Assembly (NCBI RefSeq): GCF_021458635.1
Contig: NZ_JAIRDQ010000003.1
Coordinates: 124,001 to 188,000, forward strand
Direction of reading: 5' to 3'
DNA length: 64,000 bases
DNA from: Bradyrhizobium monzae
GTDB lineage: Bacteria; Pseudomonadota; Alphaproteobacteria; Rhizobiales; Xanthobacteraceae
Program-made: the position numbers and the translations under genes
The notes under the pieces: generated by a model
Told to the model about the DNA's origin: nothing
The model's input: the letters and a program-made list of their open reading frames with translations, nothing else
Database searches by the model: none
Shown here: positions 51,399 through 60,856 of the stretch, piece by piece
Position numbering within the stretch: the first letter of the stretch is position 1
Layout: every line of letters begins with the position of its first letter

Positions 51399-52349
51399 AT
51401 GACCAAGATCGTCTTGCGCGAGTCCCCGAACGAAATCCCCGCCGCGCCTCAAGCGCGGCGCGACGCAGCACCGGCCGGCGACCGGCCCGCCGCCGATGTG
51501 GAGATGGCCCGCGTGCTCGGGACGGTGCCTTTTCGCATGGCGCTGGACTCGTCGGGCGCCGGGATCGCGCACTGGAAGCACGACCCGTTGCACGACGTCG
51601 TCGCGCCCATGAGCCATCACGTCATCATGGCCTACAACGGCTCGGTCCAGCGCATGGAGCGGCGGTCCGGACGATCGGTCGCGATCGGGACGTTTCGCCC
51701 GGGCGCCGTGATCATCATTCCGGAAGGATCGAGCTCGCGGTGGGACATTCCGAAGCCCGTCGACGTCGTTCAGCTCTATCTTCCACAGACCACGCTGCAG
51801 CGTGTTGCGGACGAGGCCGCAACCGGCTCGCCGGCGGATCTTCTGGAGCGAACCGCGCATCCCGATCCCGTGACGTCGCAATTGCTCCTGAGTGCGGCGG
51901 ATGTCCTGGAAGGTAACGAGGCGCTGGACACACTGTTCAGGCAGCAACTCATGGATCTGCTGGCGACGCGCCTTCTCGCTGCGCACAGCGGCTCGCCGAA
52001 CGTGATCGCACCGGCAAGGGGTGGCCTGGCGCCAAAGACGCTGCTTCGCGCGATCGAGCGCCTGCGCTCGGACAGCGATGCCGACGTCTCGCTCGCAGCG
52101 CTCGCCGCCGAGGCCGGTCTGTCGCGCTTTCACTTCTGCCGCGCATTCAAGGACAGCACCGGGCTCTCGCCGCATGCCTGGCTGCGCCAGCACCGGCTCG
52201 AGCAGGCCATGAACATGCTGCGCGACACCGACGTGTCCATCGTGACGGTCGCGGCGACGCTCGGCTACTCGTCACAGACCGCCTTTGCCGCCGCGTTTCG
52301 AAAGTTGACCGGGGAATCGCCGCGCGATTGGCGGCGACGCGCGCGTTAG
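51399..52349 (+). CDS. AraC-family transcriptional regulator
   Basis: A 316-residue regulator. The N-terminal part (residues about 35-200) looks like a cupin-type sensing domain ([20 protein letters not shown]). The C-terminal AraC domain has [20 protein letters not shown] and [20 protein letters not shown], with [12 protein letters not shown] at the very end. It lies 97 bases upstream of a three-gene cassette on the same strand and is the natural candidate to control it. Confidence 0.88.
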   Translation: MTKIVLRESPNEIPAAPQARRDAAPAGDRPAADVEMARVLGTVPFRMALDSSGAGIAHWKHDPLHDVVAPMSHHVIMAYNGSVQRMERRSGRSVAIGTFRPGAVIIIPEGSSSRWDIPKPVDVVQLYLPQTTLQRVADEAATGSPADLLERTAHPDPVTSQLLLSAADVLEGNEALDTLFRQQLMDLLATRLLAAHSGSPNVIAPARGGLAPKTLLRAIERLRSDSDADVSLAALAAEAGLSRFHFCRAFKDSTGLSPHAWLRQHRLEQAMNMLRDTDVSIVTVAATLGYSSQTAFAAAFRKLTGESPRDWRRRAR

Positions 52350-52446
52350 CAGCAATCGCGCTTCAATCGCGTCAATCGCGCTGGGGCATCAGCGGAGGCC
52401 GTTCGATAGAAATCATGGTGCCCTACCACTGAAATGGAAATTGCAA

Positions 52447-53436
52447 ATGGCCTTGATCAGTTCTGTCAGCCGGCTCGCAACCACCTCACGACGAAAGATT
52501 CTCGCAACGACGCTCATGTACGCGGCTTCGATGACCGTCCGCTCCACCTCGGCAGCGGGCAGCGACATCAAAACCGCGGCTCTCTCGATCGGGAAGAACG
52601 ACGCGACGACGTCCGTCACCACCAGCGACGGCGTGAAGATCTTCTACAAAGACTGGGGACCGAGGTCCGCGCAGCCGATCGTCTTCCATCACGGCTGGCC
52701 GCTCAGCGCCGACGACTGGGATGCCCAGATGCTGTTCTTCCTGGCCAAGGGCTTTCGCGTCATCGCGCATGATCGCCGCGGCCATGGCCGCTCGACCCAG
52801 ATCAGCGACGGGCACGACATGGATCATTACGCGGCCGACGTCGCAGCCCTCGTCGAGCATCTCGATCTTCGCAACGCCGTTCACATCGGCCACTCGACAG
52901 GTGGCGGCGAGGCAACGCGCTACGTCGCGCGTCATGGTCGCGATCGCGCTGCCAAGCTGGTGCTGATCGGCGCCGTGGCGCCCCTGATGCTGAAGACCGA
53001 GTCCAATCCCGGCGGATTGTCGCTTGAAGTCTTCGATGGCTTGCGCCGACAGCTTGCCGCCAACAGGTCGCAGTTCTACTTCGAATTCGCGAGCGGACCC
53101 TTCTACGGTTACAACCGTCCGGGCGCGGAGCCGTCGCAGGCGGCGATCTGGAATTGGTGGCGGCAGGGCATGATGGGCAGCGCCAAGGCCCATTACGAGG
53201 GCATCAAGGCCTTCTCCGAGACCGACTTCACCCAGGATCTGAAAGCCATCACCGTGCCGACACTGGTCCTGCACGGCAGCGACGACCAGATCGTCCCCGT
53301 TGCCGACTCGGCACTGCTGTCGGCCCGCCTGCTGAAGCACAGCACCCTGAAGATCTACGACCTGCTGCCGCACGGCCTCTGCACGACACATCCCGACATC
53401 GTCAACGCCGACTTGCTCAAATTCGTGACGGCATAA
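52447..53436 (+). CDS. exported alpha/beta hydrolase (non-heme haloperoxidase type)
   Basis: A 329-residue protein. Residues 1-45 hold a twin-arginine-like signal ([17 protein letters not shown]), which is unusual for this enzyme class. The hydrolase part follows: [28 protein letters not shown] as oxyanion loop, nucleophile elbow GHSTGGG, Asp in HGSDDQIVP, and His in [12 protein letters not shown]. It resembles cofactor-free haloperoxidases and perhydrolases. The ATG at 52447 is used. The TTG two codons upstream is possible, and neither has a strong ribosome site. First gene of the cassette. Confidence 0.85.
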   Translation: MALISSVSRLATTSRRKILATTLMYAASMTVRSTSAAGSDIKTAALSIGKNDATTSVTTSDGVKIFYKDWGPRSAQPIVFHHGWPLSADDWDAQMLFFLAKGFRVIAHDRRGHGRSTQISDGHDMDHYAADVAALVEHLDLRNAVHIGHSTGGGEATRYVARHGRDRAAKLVLIGAVAPLMLKTESNPGGLSLEVFDGLRRQLAANRSQFYFEFASGPFYGYNRPGAEPSQAAIWNWWRQGMMGSAKAHYEGIKAFSETDFTQDLKAITVPTLVLHGSDDQIVPVADSALLSARLLKHSTLKIYDLLPHGLCTTHPDIVNADLLKFVTA

Positions 53437-53479
53437 CCTGCACTTTCACCGCAATCATCCCAATCAAGGAACAATCGAC

Positions 53480-54685
53480 ATGCGCATCGTCATCATCGGC
53501 GCCGGCTTCGCCGGCATGTACGCCGCCCTTTCAGCCGCCCGCCTGCGCGACATCCAGGGTGTGTCGCCGGAAAAGCTCGAGATCGCGCTCGTGGCGCCCG
53601 AACCGACGCTGGTGGTCCGCCCGCGGCTGTACGAACCGAAACCCGAGACTCTGACGGCACCTCTGCAGGACGTGCTGAAGTCGATCGACGTCGTCTACAT
53701 CAAGGGCAGTGCCGAGGCGATCGATACCAGGTCGAAGATCGTCGAGATCGCTGCCGGACAAGGCTCCCGGAAGAAGCTGTCCTATGACCGTCTGGTGGTC
53801 GCCACCGGCAGCCGCCTGTTCCGCCCGAACGTTCCGGGCCTGGCCGAGCACGGCTTCAGCGTCGACCAGTTCGATGACGCCATCGCGCTCGATCGTCACC
53901 TGCACGGCCTGTCGAGCCGCCCGGCCTCGAAAGCGCGCAACACCGTTGTCGTCGCCGGCGGCGGCTTCACCGGGATCGAGGCCGCAACCGAGGTGCCATC
54001 GCGTCTGCGCGAGATTCTCGGCAAGGACGCGCCCTTGCGCGTGGTCATTGTCGACCGCAACCAGGCGATCGCCCCCGATATGGGTGCAGGCCCCCGCCCC
54101 ATCATCGAGGACGCGCTGCGCAAGCTCGGCGTCGAGACCCGGCTCGGTGTCGGCGTCGCCTCGCTCGACAAATCCGGCGTCACGCTCTCCAGCGGCGAGC
54201 ACATCGAATGCGAAACCGCGATCTGGGCCGCCGGCATGCGCGCTGCCCCGTTGACGACGCAGATTCCCGCCGAGCGCGATCAATTCGGCCGGCTGCTGGT
54301 CGACCGTGAGCTTCGCGTGCCATCGGTAAATGGCGTCTTTGCCACCGGCGACGCCGCGCGGGCCGCGTGTGACGATGTCGGCAATTACGCGCTGATGTCG
54401 TGTCAGCATGCGACCCGCATGGGCGCCTTCGCCGGCAACAACGCCGCCGCCGAGCTGCTGGGCGTTTCGACCAGGCCTTATCACCAGAAAGCCTACGTTA
54501 CATGCCTCGACCTCGGCGAAGCCGGCGCGCTGTTCACCCGCGGCTGGGAACGCACGGTCGAGATGGTCGGCGACGTCGCCAAGAAGACCAAGCGGGACAT
54601 CAACACGGTCTGGATCTATCCGCCCAGGGCCGAGCGCGCCGCGGCGCTCGCCTCGGCCGATCCGGAGCGCGTCACCTCTCTCTAA
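53480..54685 (+). CDS. NDH-2-like FAD/NAD(P)-dependent oxidoreductase
   Basis: A 401-residue two-dinucleotide-binding flavoprotein. The FAD site is IIGAGFAGMYAAL at the N-terminus, the NAD(P) site is VVAGGGFTGIEAATEV near residue 155, and the second FAD motif is GVFATGDAA. The layout matches type II NADH dehydrogenases and related quinone or ferredoxin reductases. It has no clear C-terminal membrane helix. It lies 43 bases after the hydrolase gene and 37 bases before the MBL gene. Confidence 0.87.
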   Translation: MRIVIIGAGFAGMYAALSAARLRDIQGVSPEKLEIALVAPEPTLVVRPRLYEPKPETLTAPLQDVLKSIDVVYIKGSAEAIDTRSKIVEIAAGQGSRKKLSYDRLVVATGSRLFRPNVPGLAEHGFSVDQFDDAIALDRHLHGLSSRPASKARNTVVVAGGGFTGIEAATEVPSRLREILGKDAPLRVVIVDRNQAIAPDMGAGPRPIIEDALRKLGVETRLGVGVASLDKSGVTLSSGEHIECETAIWAAGMRAAPLTTQIPAERDQFGRLLVDRELRVPSVNGVFATGDAARAACDDVGNYALMSCQHATRMGAFAGNNAAAELLGVSTRPYHQKAYVTCLDLGEAGALFTRGWERTVEMVGDVAKKTKRDINTVWIYPPRAERAAALASADPERVTSL

Positions 54686-54722
54686 ACACCTCACCACTCG
54701 TAGACGTCAACAGGAGACTAAA

Positions 54723-55640
54723 ATGAATCTGCACAACACGCCCTCCCCCGCGACTTCGAAACCCGAAGAGCTGGTCCCGTCGCGCTACGCGGTGCGTATC
54801 GGCGAGATCGACGTGCTGGTGGTCAGCGACGGCGTGCTGCCGCTGCCGACCACGATGCTGGCGCACAACGCCGACCCCGCCGTCCGGGCAGCCTGGCTGA
54901 ACAACATGTTCCTGCCGCAGGACGCCTTCGACTGGGCACTGAATGCGGTGATGGTCCGCAGCGGCGACAAGAAAATCCTCATCGACGCCGGATTGGGGTC
55001 CGACCCGGACCTGCACCTGCCGAGAGCCGGTCAGTTGATCAAGCGACTGGAGGCCGCGGGGATCGATCTGGCGTCGGTGACCGATTTGGTGCTGACCCAC
55101 ATGCACATGGACCATGTCGGTGGCCTGCTCGTCGACGGTGTGAAGCAACGGCTGCGCAAGGACCTGCGCATCCACGTGGCGGCGGCCGAGGTCAAATTCT
55201 GGGAGGCGCCCGATTTCTCGCGTGTCGCCATGCCGCCCGGATTCCCGGATGCGCTTCGCGCGGCCGCCAAGCAGTTCGTGAAGGAGTACGGCAGTCAGAT
55301 CCGGCAGTTCGACGAGCAGCACGAGGTTGCACCTGGTGTCGTCGTCCGTCGCACCGGCGGTCACACCCCCGGACACAGCGTGGTTCGCGTGGCGTCCGGC
55401 GGCGACGCCCTGACATTCGCCGGTGACGCCGTGTTCGCCGTCGGGTTCGACCAGCCCGAGTGGCACAACGGCTTCGAGCACGATCCGGAAGAAGCGGCGC
55501 GCGTTCGTATCCGCCTCCTGCGCGAGCTGGCGGGGACCGGCGAGCTGCTGGTGGCCACGCACATGCCGTTCCCGTCCGTCGGACATGTCGCGGTCGCCGG
55601 CGACGCCTTCCGTTGGGTGCCTGTGTTCTGGGACTACTGA
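54723..55640 (+). CDS. MBL-fold metallohydrolase
   Basis: A 305-residue metallo-beta-lactamase fold enzyme. The zinc motif is THMHMDHVGGL, with further ligands in GGHTPGHS, in FAGDAVF and in the late His of VATHMPFPSVGH. The N-terminal part ALNAVMVRSGDKKILIDAG and the overall length resemble lactonase-like and YflN-like hydrolases. It has no signal peptide. CAGGAG lies seven bases before the ATG. Last gene of the hydrolase-flavoprotein-MBL cassette. Confidence 0.87.
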   Translation: MNLHNTPSPATSKPEELVPSRYAVRIGEIDVLVVSDGVLPLPTTMLAHNADPAVRAAWLNNMFLPQDAFDWALNAVMVRSGDKKILIDAGLGSDPDLHLPRAGQLIKRLEAAGIDLASVTDLVLTHMHMDHVGGLLVDGVKQRLRKDLRIHVAAAEVKFWEAPDFSRVAMPPGFPDALRAAAKQFVKEYGSQIRQFDEQHEVAPGVVVRRTGGHTPGHSVVRVASGGDALTFAGDAVFAVGFDQPEWHNGFEHDPEEAARVRIRLLRELAGTGELLVATHMPFPSVGHVAVAGDAFRWVPVFWDY

Positions 55641-55966
55641 TCGCATTTGAGCGAAAGCAATCGGGGCGCGGGCTCACGGAACACGTGAGTTCGCGCTCTG
55701 ACAGTCCTCCGCAAAACTTCTCGGTCGCAACCCAACGCAGCTATGTCAGATGATCGAATTCACTTAGCGCAATTCTAACGTCCCGCGCAAAATCGACCAG
55801 CGATACCATCAATGGCTGCGCGTCGAATGCGGCGTGGCAAATCGACCACCGGCGAACTGTTCTTCGCAGTACGCCGCGCACAGGCGATCGAGTCCTTGAT
55901 CTTGATGACCCCTCATGGAGCGGTGAGGTCAGAGCAATGCACTGAAGACCGTCGAGGCCATTTCGA
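55641..55966. other. 326-base gap between MBL gene and outer-membrane protein gene
   Basis: The gap separates convergent genes. A hairpin at 55666-55696 (CTCACG/CGTGAG with outer GCGCG/CGCGC) may end the cassette transcript, though no T-run follows. An open frame from 55812 runs into the next gene's antisense strand and shows no family features. Nothing else was recognised. Confidence 0.45.
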
Positions 55967-57040
55967 TTATTTGGTCACGATCCGTCGCGTTGGCGTCACG
56001 GTGCTGGTCGGCGCCATCGGCGAGATCGAGAACGTCAGCCAGGTATTCCAGCCCGCTGGCCGGTTTTCCGCAGCGAATTCGCCATATCCTTTCAGATTCA
56101 GATAGCCCTGCATGTCGCCAACCGGAAACAGATATCCGATCTGTGGACCGACGCCAACGACGCGCGACCGGAAACCCCCGAGAATGGGGTTCTGCCCGGA
56201 ATCGTCGGTGATCTGCTGATACGCATATCCGACGAGTCCGACAAAGAACTGCTTCGAGAGAAACTTGGAGGCACCCCAGTCGACATGGAAGTCGACGCCG
56301 CTCTGGTACTGCGTATCTGGATTCTTGAAATTGTAGGTGAAGCCCGCGACCGCCGAAAACTCGTGTCCCGCCTGCGGGTTGAAATAGGTGTAGCCGCCGC
56401 CGCCATCAATCGCGCCGTGACCGATGCCGAGATTGGCCAGGCGGTTTGGATCGTAGGCCCCGACGGGAATATCTCCCGTCGCATAGGTCATGAAGTTATG
56501 GACCCCTTGATTCCACTTCAGCGTCACCTGCGGGTAGAGGTCGCCTACGGAGGTGACGGAGTCGCCAATGCTTCCCATCCGGGTTGTTGCCAACGGTCCG
56601 AACCCCGTCGTCAGCGTCCCGTTCAGGTCGGCGGCCGACCGCCCGAACAGTCCAATGACGCCAACGGCCAATTGTCCGCCCAGCACCGGCGTTGCGAAGG
56701 TATAGGTGGGGTTGAGCAGCACCAGGTCGGCCTGCGCATTCAGATGCAGATCCAGGTTGACATTCACGACTGCCGGAAATCGGCCGATCTGAATTTCTCT
56801 TGACGCGGCAGCGGAGCCGAACGCCGATACGGAGGTGTGATAGTAAACCTCGGCCATCGACCATCCCGGCACCTGCGGCGTTGCCGCAAGACTGCTGAAG
56901 CGTCCGGGGAGCCAATACGAAACGCCGCTCTCGTCGGCGTATGCGCCATCGGATAAGGCTGCGGACATCGCCATGACTGCGCCGATGGCTGGGTACATCA
57001 GCCGACGACCAGACTTGCGTTCGGGTTTGCAGCGCATCAT
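55967..57040 (-). CDS. outer-membrane beta-barrel protein, phenol-degradation MetA/SphA type
   Basis: A 357-residue exported protein. An N-terminal region with a basic start and a hydrophobic helix (MYPAIGAVMAMSAALSDGAYA) is a likely signal peptide. The mature part alternates aromatic and polar residues as in outer-membrane barrels, with family-like segments VLLNPTYTFATPVLGG, GDLYPQVTLKWNQGVHNFM and YQQITDDSG. Relatives lie in aromatic-degradation clusters and may take up hydrophobic compounds. The ATG at 57040 follows GGGGGAG. It is a single-gene unit. Confidence 0.78.
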   Translation of the reverse strand: MMRCKPERKSGRRLMYPAIGAVMAMSAALSDGAYADESGVSYWLPGRFSSLAATPQVPGWSMAEVYYHTSVSAFGSAAASREIQIGRFPAVVNVNLDLHLNAQADLVLLNPTYTFATPVLGGQLAVGVIGLFGRSAADLNGTLTTGFGPLATTRMGSIGDSVTSVGDLYPQVTLKWNQGVHNFMTYATGDIPVGAYDPNRLANLGIGHGAIDGGGGYTYFNPQAGHEFSAVAGFTYNFKNPDTQYQSGVDFHVDWGASKFLSKQFFVGLVGYAYQQITDDSGQNPILGGFRSRVVGVGPQIGYLFPVGDMQGYLNLKGYGEFAAENRPAGWNTWLTFSISPMAPTSTVTPTRRIVTK

Positions 57041-57339
57041 GGACTCCCCCAGTGTTCGCTGAGGATAGTATGCCAGCGAGATTGTGACTGTCTCGCCTTA
57101 AAGTGACAAGTTGTGAGATCGCGCCGTCGTGTTGCTCCGGAGTCACGCTGCTCTTGCGTCGAGACGTTGGACCGCCCCTTTCGCAACTGTTCTGCGGCTC
57201 GGGCTAGACGCCGTGCGTCGGGCGCTATGCATTGACTCGCCAGCGGAACCACTCCCGCCTCGAGGTGCCCCGTATGGGTTCACTCATTTCGCGTTGTTCG
57301 ACCGACGATCGCGTTCGCTGCACGACGTCGCTGATATGG

Positions 57340-57657
57340 CTATTCCAATGGCAGCACCTTTGCTGCCATATCTGGAGCGCGGCTGACCCTGTAGGTCGCG
57401 TTGCCGCATTTCAGGACCCAGACCGCATAGTCCGGCCTGGAGCGCTTGACATCTCTTGTCGCACGGAGCGGTCGATCACAGGCAAAGCCTTGCGTGCGGA
57501 TCTGCGCAGCGAGCTCGTCCTTCGGCGTTTCTTCCGCGGCTTGCGCGGCGGATATCATCAAGTCGATATGATATCTGCTTTCGGTCAGCCACAACGCGGC
57601 GAGCAGAACAATGCCTGCAAACAGATGAACAGGCGTGACGACATTGCGACGCATCAT
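57340..57657 (-). CDS. small exported protein of unknown function
   Basis: A 105-residue protein with an N-terminal helix (VVTPVHLFAGIVLLAALWL) and a short soluble domain containing two Cys (GFACDRPL and VLKCGNATY) that could form a disulfide. GGGAGG lies before the first of two adjacent ATGs at 57657. It is not recognised as a named family, but the layout is common for small exported proteins of this genus. The 299 bases between it and the outer-membrane gene hold nothing recognisable. Confidence 0.6.
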   Translation of the reverse strand: MMRRNVVTPVHLFAGIVLLAALWLTESRYHIDLMISAAQAAEETPKDELAAQIRTQGFACDRPLRATRDVKRSRPDYAVWVLKCGNATYRVSRAPDMAAKVLPLE

Positions 57658-57743
57658 AAGGCCTCCCAACTACGCGGACGATGGATAAAGCTTGAATGAC
57701 CGAGAATCGTGTACACGTGGCTTTTATAAAGGGTGCCGCAGGC

Positions 57744-58275
57744 TTACGCTACAACCGCGGTGTTGACACCGTCGATCTCGGAATCCGGCGCAAGCTTGGC
57801 GCTCCGCCGGCCCGCCTGCGCAACAGAGGCTGGCGTCTCAATGTCGGCGAGACGCTGCTTGTTGTGGGCGGCCTGAGCGGTGAGTCCCGCCACATTTGCG
57901 CTCGCCTGCTCGTCATTCGCCTTCAGGATTTCAGTCTGTTGCTTTGCCGCCGCGAGCGAGCCCTGCAACTGCGAGACCTTGTACTGAAACGGCGCGGGGT
58001 CGAAACAGCACGTCGTCCTTCTTCACCGGCACGTTCGGCTTGACCGGGATTGCGACAATTTGACCCGTCACGTTCGGCGTCACTTCCGCGACGCGCCGGT
58101 CACCCTCACGCGACCCGACTGCGTGAGATAATTAAAGAGCGCAAGAAATGTCGCGAAGACAAATCCGCCGATCAACGGTGAAATCGTCCCTGACAACCAG
58201 CTCCACCGCATGATTCCGAATTTTGAAAACACCGACCCATAGCGCAACGAGGGAGAGGCACAGAATAAAAATCAT
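57744..58275 (-). pseudogene. frameshifted HlyD/EmrA-type membrane fusion protein
   Basis: Pieces of one membrane fusion protein lie in successive reading frames. From 58275: MIFILCLSLVALWVGVFKIR (anchor). Then in another frame MRWSWLSGTISPLIGGFVFA.. and TFLALFNYLTQSGRVRVTG. Then VAEVTPNVTGQIVAIPVKPN with DDVLF (lipoyl-type half), and last PAPFQYKVSQLQGSLAAAKQ with LKANDEQASANVAGLTAQAA (coiled coil), ending at a stop at 57744 before the second half of the family. At least three frameshifts and a lost C-terminus make it a pseudogene. Confidence 0.82.
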
Positions 58276-58513
58276 GGCTGGCCCTCATTTTCTTGTGCTA
58301 CTGTAATGCCCGTGGAGGTAGCATCACCCTTTTTGAAGTGCCTGCAAGCCTATAAGGCCATCACGTTTAATTCCAGCCCGCGTTTTTTGCTTTTGCGGAC
58401 GCCATGCGGCGTTAACTGCAGCCGATGTTGTACGTTTCGATGGACGACCTCTCGCTCAGAGCGAGAGTGCCTTGGCCCCTGATCGATCGAACTTCTGCAA
58501 GTGAGGGAATGTA

Positions 58514-59182
58514 ATGCGTATCACGACATTGAATCAGATTTTCGGATTGCTGGTACTGACCACCGCCTTGTCCGCTCCCGAGATTGCGCTGGCCCAGAAC
58601 GCGGCAGCGCCGCCTGCCCTGAAGACGATCGGCACGCCATCCACGCCAGCCAAACCGGAGATTGTACCGTCGCTGTTCGTGCTCAACTCGCGCGGCGCGA
58701 CGTTGCAAGGCGACACCCTCATTTTGAACGGCGTATCGCCCAGCTCGATCTTATTTGCCGACCGTCCCGTGCGGTCCGCAGGCCACCAGCTCACCACCGA
58801 TGTGATCGCGGAATGGGGATCGGGCGAGGATAGTTTCGCCAAGAATCCTCCGAACGCGACCGTTTCCGTGCTCGGCAAGGATGGCTCCGTGAAGGACGCC
58901 GTGGTGGTTCTGAAGAATCCAAAACTCGAGGGCGACAAGCTCGCCTTCAATGTCCAGATCCTTGAAGGCGACCTTGCCGGCGCGGACGGCGGGGCCGCGC
59001 TGTTCATCGACATCATCGGCCGGCCGTTCACGCCGATGTCGTTTGCGGGCGTCGCCCGGCGCAGCGCATTCCGCGGCGCGATGTATGCCGGTGCGGTCGG
59101 AGCGGCAGCCTATGGCGCCTATGCTGCGCCGTACTACGCGCGTCCGGCCTGCGGCTACTATCCGTATCCCCCCTGTTATTGA
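58514..59182 (+). CDS. exported protein of unknown function
   Basis: A 222-residue protein with a Sec signal peptide (IFGLLVLTTALSAPEIALAQ), a Pro/Ala linker, and a middle domain starting at LFVLNSRGATLQGDTLILNG, a beta-rich pattern. It ends in a Gly/Ala/Tyr/Pro tail with three Cys (PACGYYPYPPCY) that suggests envelope association. GAGGGAATG precedes the ATG. The family is not identified. It is 99 bases upstream of the DUF1254 gene on the same strand. Confidence 0.7.
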   Translation: MRITTLNQIFGLLVLTTALSAPEIALAQNAAAPPALKTIGTPSTPAKPEIVPSLFVLNSRGATLQGDTLILNGVSPSSILFADRPVRSAGHQLTTDVIAEWGSGEDSFAKNPPNATVSVLGKDGSVKDAVVVLKNPKLEGDKLAFNVQILEGDLAGADGGAALFIDIIGRPFTPMSFAGVARRSAFRGAMYAGAVGAAAYGAYAAPYYARPACGYYPYPPCY

Positions 59183-59281
59183 GGGAACGTTGAAGCAGGC
59201 GCGGTCGGAGCGCCTGCGCGATACCGGGACTATCGCTCCCGGTAAAATTGCTTTCACAAGCGAATGTAAGGAGATCGTTCC

Positions 59282-60715
59282 ATGAATTTCACCCGTCGCA
59301 ACGTGACGATTGGCGGCATCAGCCTGCTCGCCAGTGCATCCATGAGCACAATGAGCCGCGCCGAGTTTGGTGAATTCCTCGGCATTGGCGAAGGATTCGA
59401 GGATTTCGCTGTTGCCACCGACGCCTACGTCTTCGGCTATCCGCTGGTGACGATGGAGATGACGCGTCGGGTCATTACCAACGTCGCCGCGCCGGTCGGA
59501 ACCCGAGGGCCGATGGGCCAGATCATCAAGCTGCGCAAATATCCGGATGCGAGTTTCCGCGACGTCACGGCGCCCAATGCCGACACGCTCTATACGACGT
59601 CGTTCTTCGACGTCGGCAAGGAGCCGTGGGTGTTGAGCATCCCCGACATGAAGGGACGTTACGCCCTTTTTCCGATGCTGGACGGCTGGACCACCGTGTT
59701 CCAGGTGCCAGGCAAGCGAACGACCGGCACCGGCGCGCAGACCTATGCGATCACGGGTCCGGGATGGAAGGGCACGCTGCCGGCGGGAGTCAAGGAGCTC
59801 AAATCGCCGACCAACATCGTGTGGCTGCTCGGCCGCATCTACTGCACCGGCACACCCGATGATTACGCCGAGGTTCACAAGCTTCAGGACCAATGCGCAC
59901 TGGTGCCGCTGAGTGCGTACGGCAAGCCCTATACACCGCCTCCGGGCACTGTTGATCCGTCGGTCGACATGAAGACGGCTGTGCGCGAACAGGTGAACAG
60001 AATGGACGCCGTGGCGTACTTCACGCTGCTGTGCAAGCTCATGAAAGACAATCCGCCGGCCGCGGCGGATGCGCCGCAGCTCGCCAAGTTCGCTAGGATT
60101 GGAATCGTGCCGGGGCAGGATTTCGATGCGAACAAGCTCAAGGCGGACTTCGTCAAGCGCGTTCCGGAAATCGCCAATGACCGGATCATGCTCCAGTTCA
60201 AGGTCAACAAGGACGTGAAGGACGAGAACGGTTGGGGCTTCACGACCAAGACCGGCATCTACGGCACGGACTATCTGATGCGGGCGCTGGTCACCGCCAT
60301 TGGCCTCGGCGCCAACCGTCCGCAGGACGCTGTGTATCCGACATCGCTAAAGGATGCCGAGGACCGGAAATACAATGGCGCCAACAAATACGTGGTGCGA
60401 TTCCCCAAGGGGCAGTTGCCGCCGGCACAAGGCTTCTGGTCGCTGACGATGTACGACGCCGACTACTTCTTCGTGAGCAATCCGATCAACCGCTACTCGA
60501 TCAGCGCGCGCGAGCATCTGAAATCGAACCCGGACGGGTCCACCGATCTCTACATCCAGAAGGATTCCCCGGGGAAGGACAAGGAATCCAACTGGCTTCC
60601 GGCACCATCGGGCGATTTCGTCCTGATGATGCGGCTGTATTGGCCGAGCGAGAAGAACCCCTCGATCATCAATGGATCGTGGAAGATTCCGGCGGTGAAG
60701 AAAGCTGACGCCTGA
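59282..60715 (+). CDS. exported DUF1254/DUF1214 domain protein
   Basis: A 477-residue protein. A twin-arginine-type signal (NFTRRNVTIGGISLLASAS) leads to the DUF1254 domain (DAYVFGYPLVTMEMTRR.., then PNADTLYTTSFFDVGKEPW and GRYALFPMLDGWTTVF). The DUF1214 domain near the C-terminus has GFWSLTMYDADYFFVSNPIN and RYSISAREHLKSNPDGS. The activity of this family is not established, and members are found across soil bacteria. AAGGAG lies eight bases before the ATG. Confidence 0.88.
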   Translation: MNFTRRNVTIGGISLLASASMSTMSRAEFGEFLGIGEGFEDFAVATDAYVFGYPLVTMEMTRRVITNVAAPVGTRGPMGQIIKLRKYPDASFRDVTAPNADTLYTTSFFDVGKEPWVLSIPDMKGRYALFPMLDGWTTVFQVPGKRTTGTGAQTYAITGPGWKGTLPAGVKELKSPTNIVWLLGRIYCTGTPDDYAEVHKLQDQCALVPLSAYGKPYTPPPGTVDPSVDMKTAVREQVNRMDAVAYFTLLCKLMKDNPPAAADAPQLAKFARIGIVPGQDFDANKLKADFVKRVPEIANDRIMLQFKVNKDVKDENGWGFTTKTGIYGTDYLMRALVTAIGLGANRPQDAVYPTSLKDAEDRKYNGANKYVVRFPKGQLPPAQGFWSLTMYDADYFFVSNPINRYSISAREHLKSNPDGSTDLYIQKDSPGKDKESNWLPAPSGDFVLMMRLYWPSEKNPSIINGSWKIPAVKKADA

Positions 60716-60752
60716 AGAGCGGAGAGCGGATAGGTCGCGGCCGAGCGGTCTG

Positions 60753-60776
60753 AAAAACCCCTTGTCGTTCAAGGGG
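60753..60776 (-). terminator. Rho-independent terminator of the minus-strand dehydrogenase gene
   Basis: On the minus strand a stem CCCCTTG / CAAGGGG with a five-base loop is followed directly by TTTTT. It lies about 80 bases past the stop of the dehydrogenase gene. On the plus strand the tail is weak, but the stem may also help end the DUF1254 transcript. Confidence 0.75.
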
Positions 60777-60856
60777 CCTTCTACTGTGCATGGGGTTGTT
60801 TTCCAGATGTTTGGTTCGAGCCCGAAACAAAAAGCAGAAAAAGCGCAGGCGAAAGC

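Noticed and set aside
55812..56105. Open frame of 97 codons between the MBL gene and the outer-membrane gene
   Set aside because: It runs into the antisense of the outer-membrane gene, has no ribosome site, and shows no motif.
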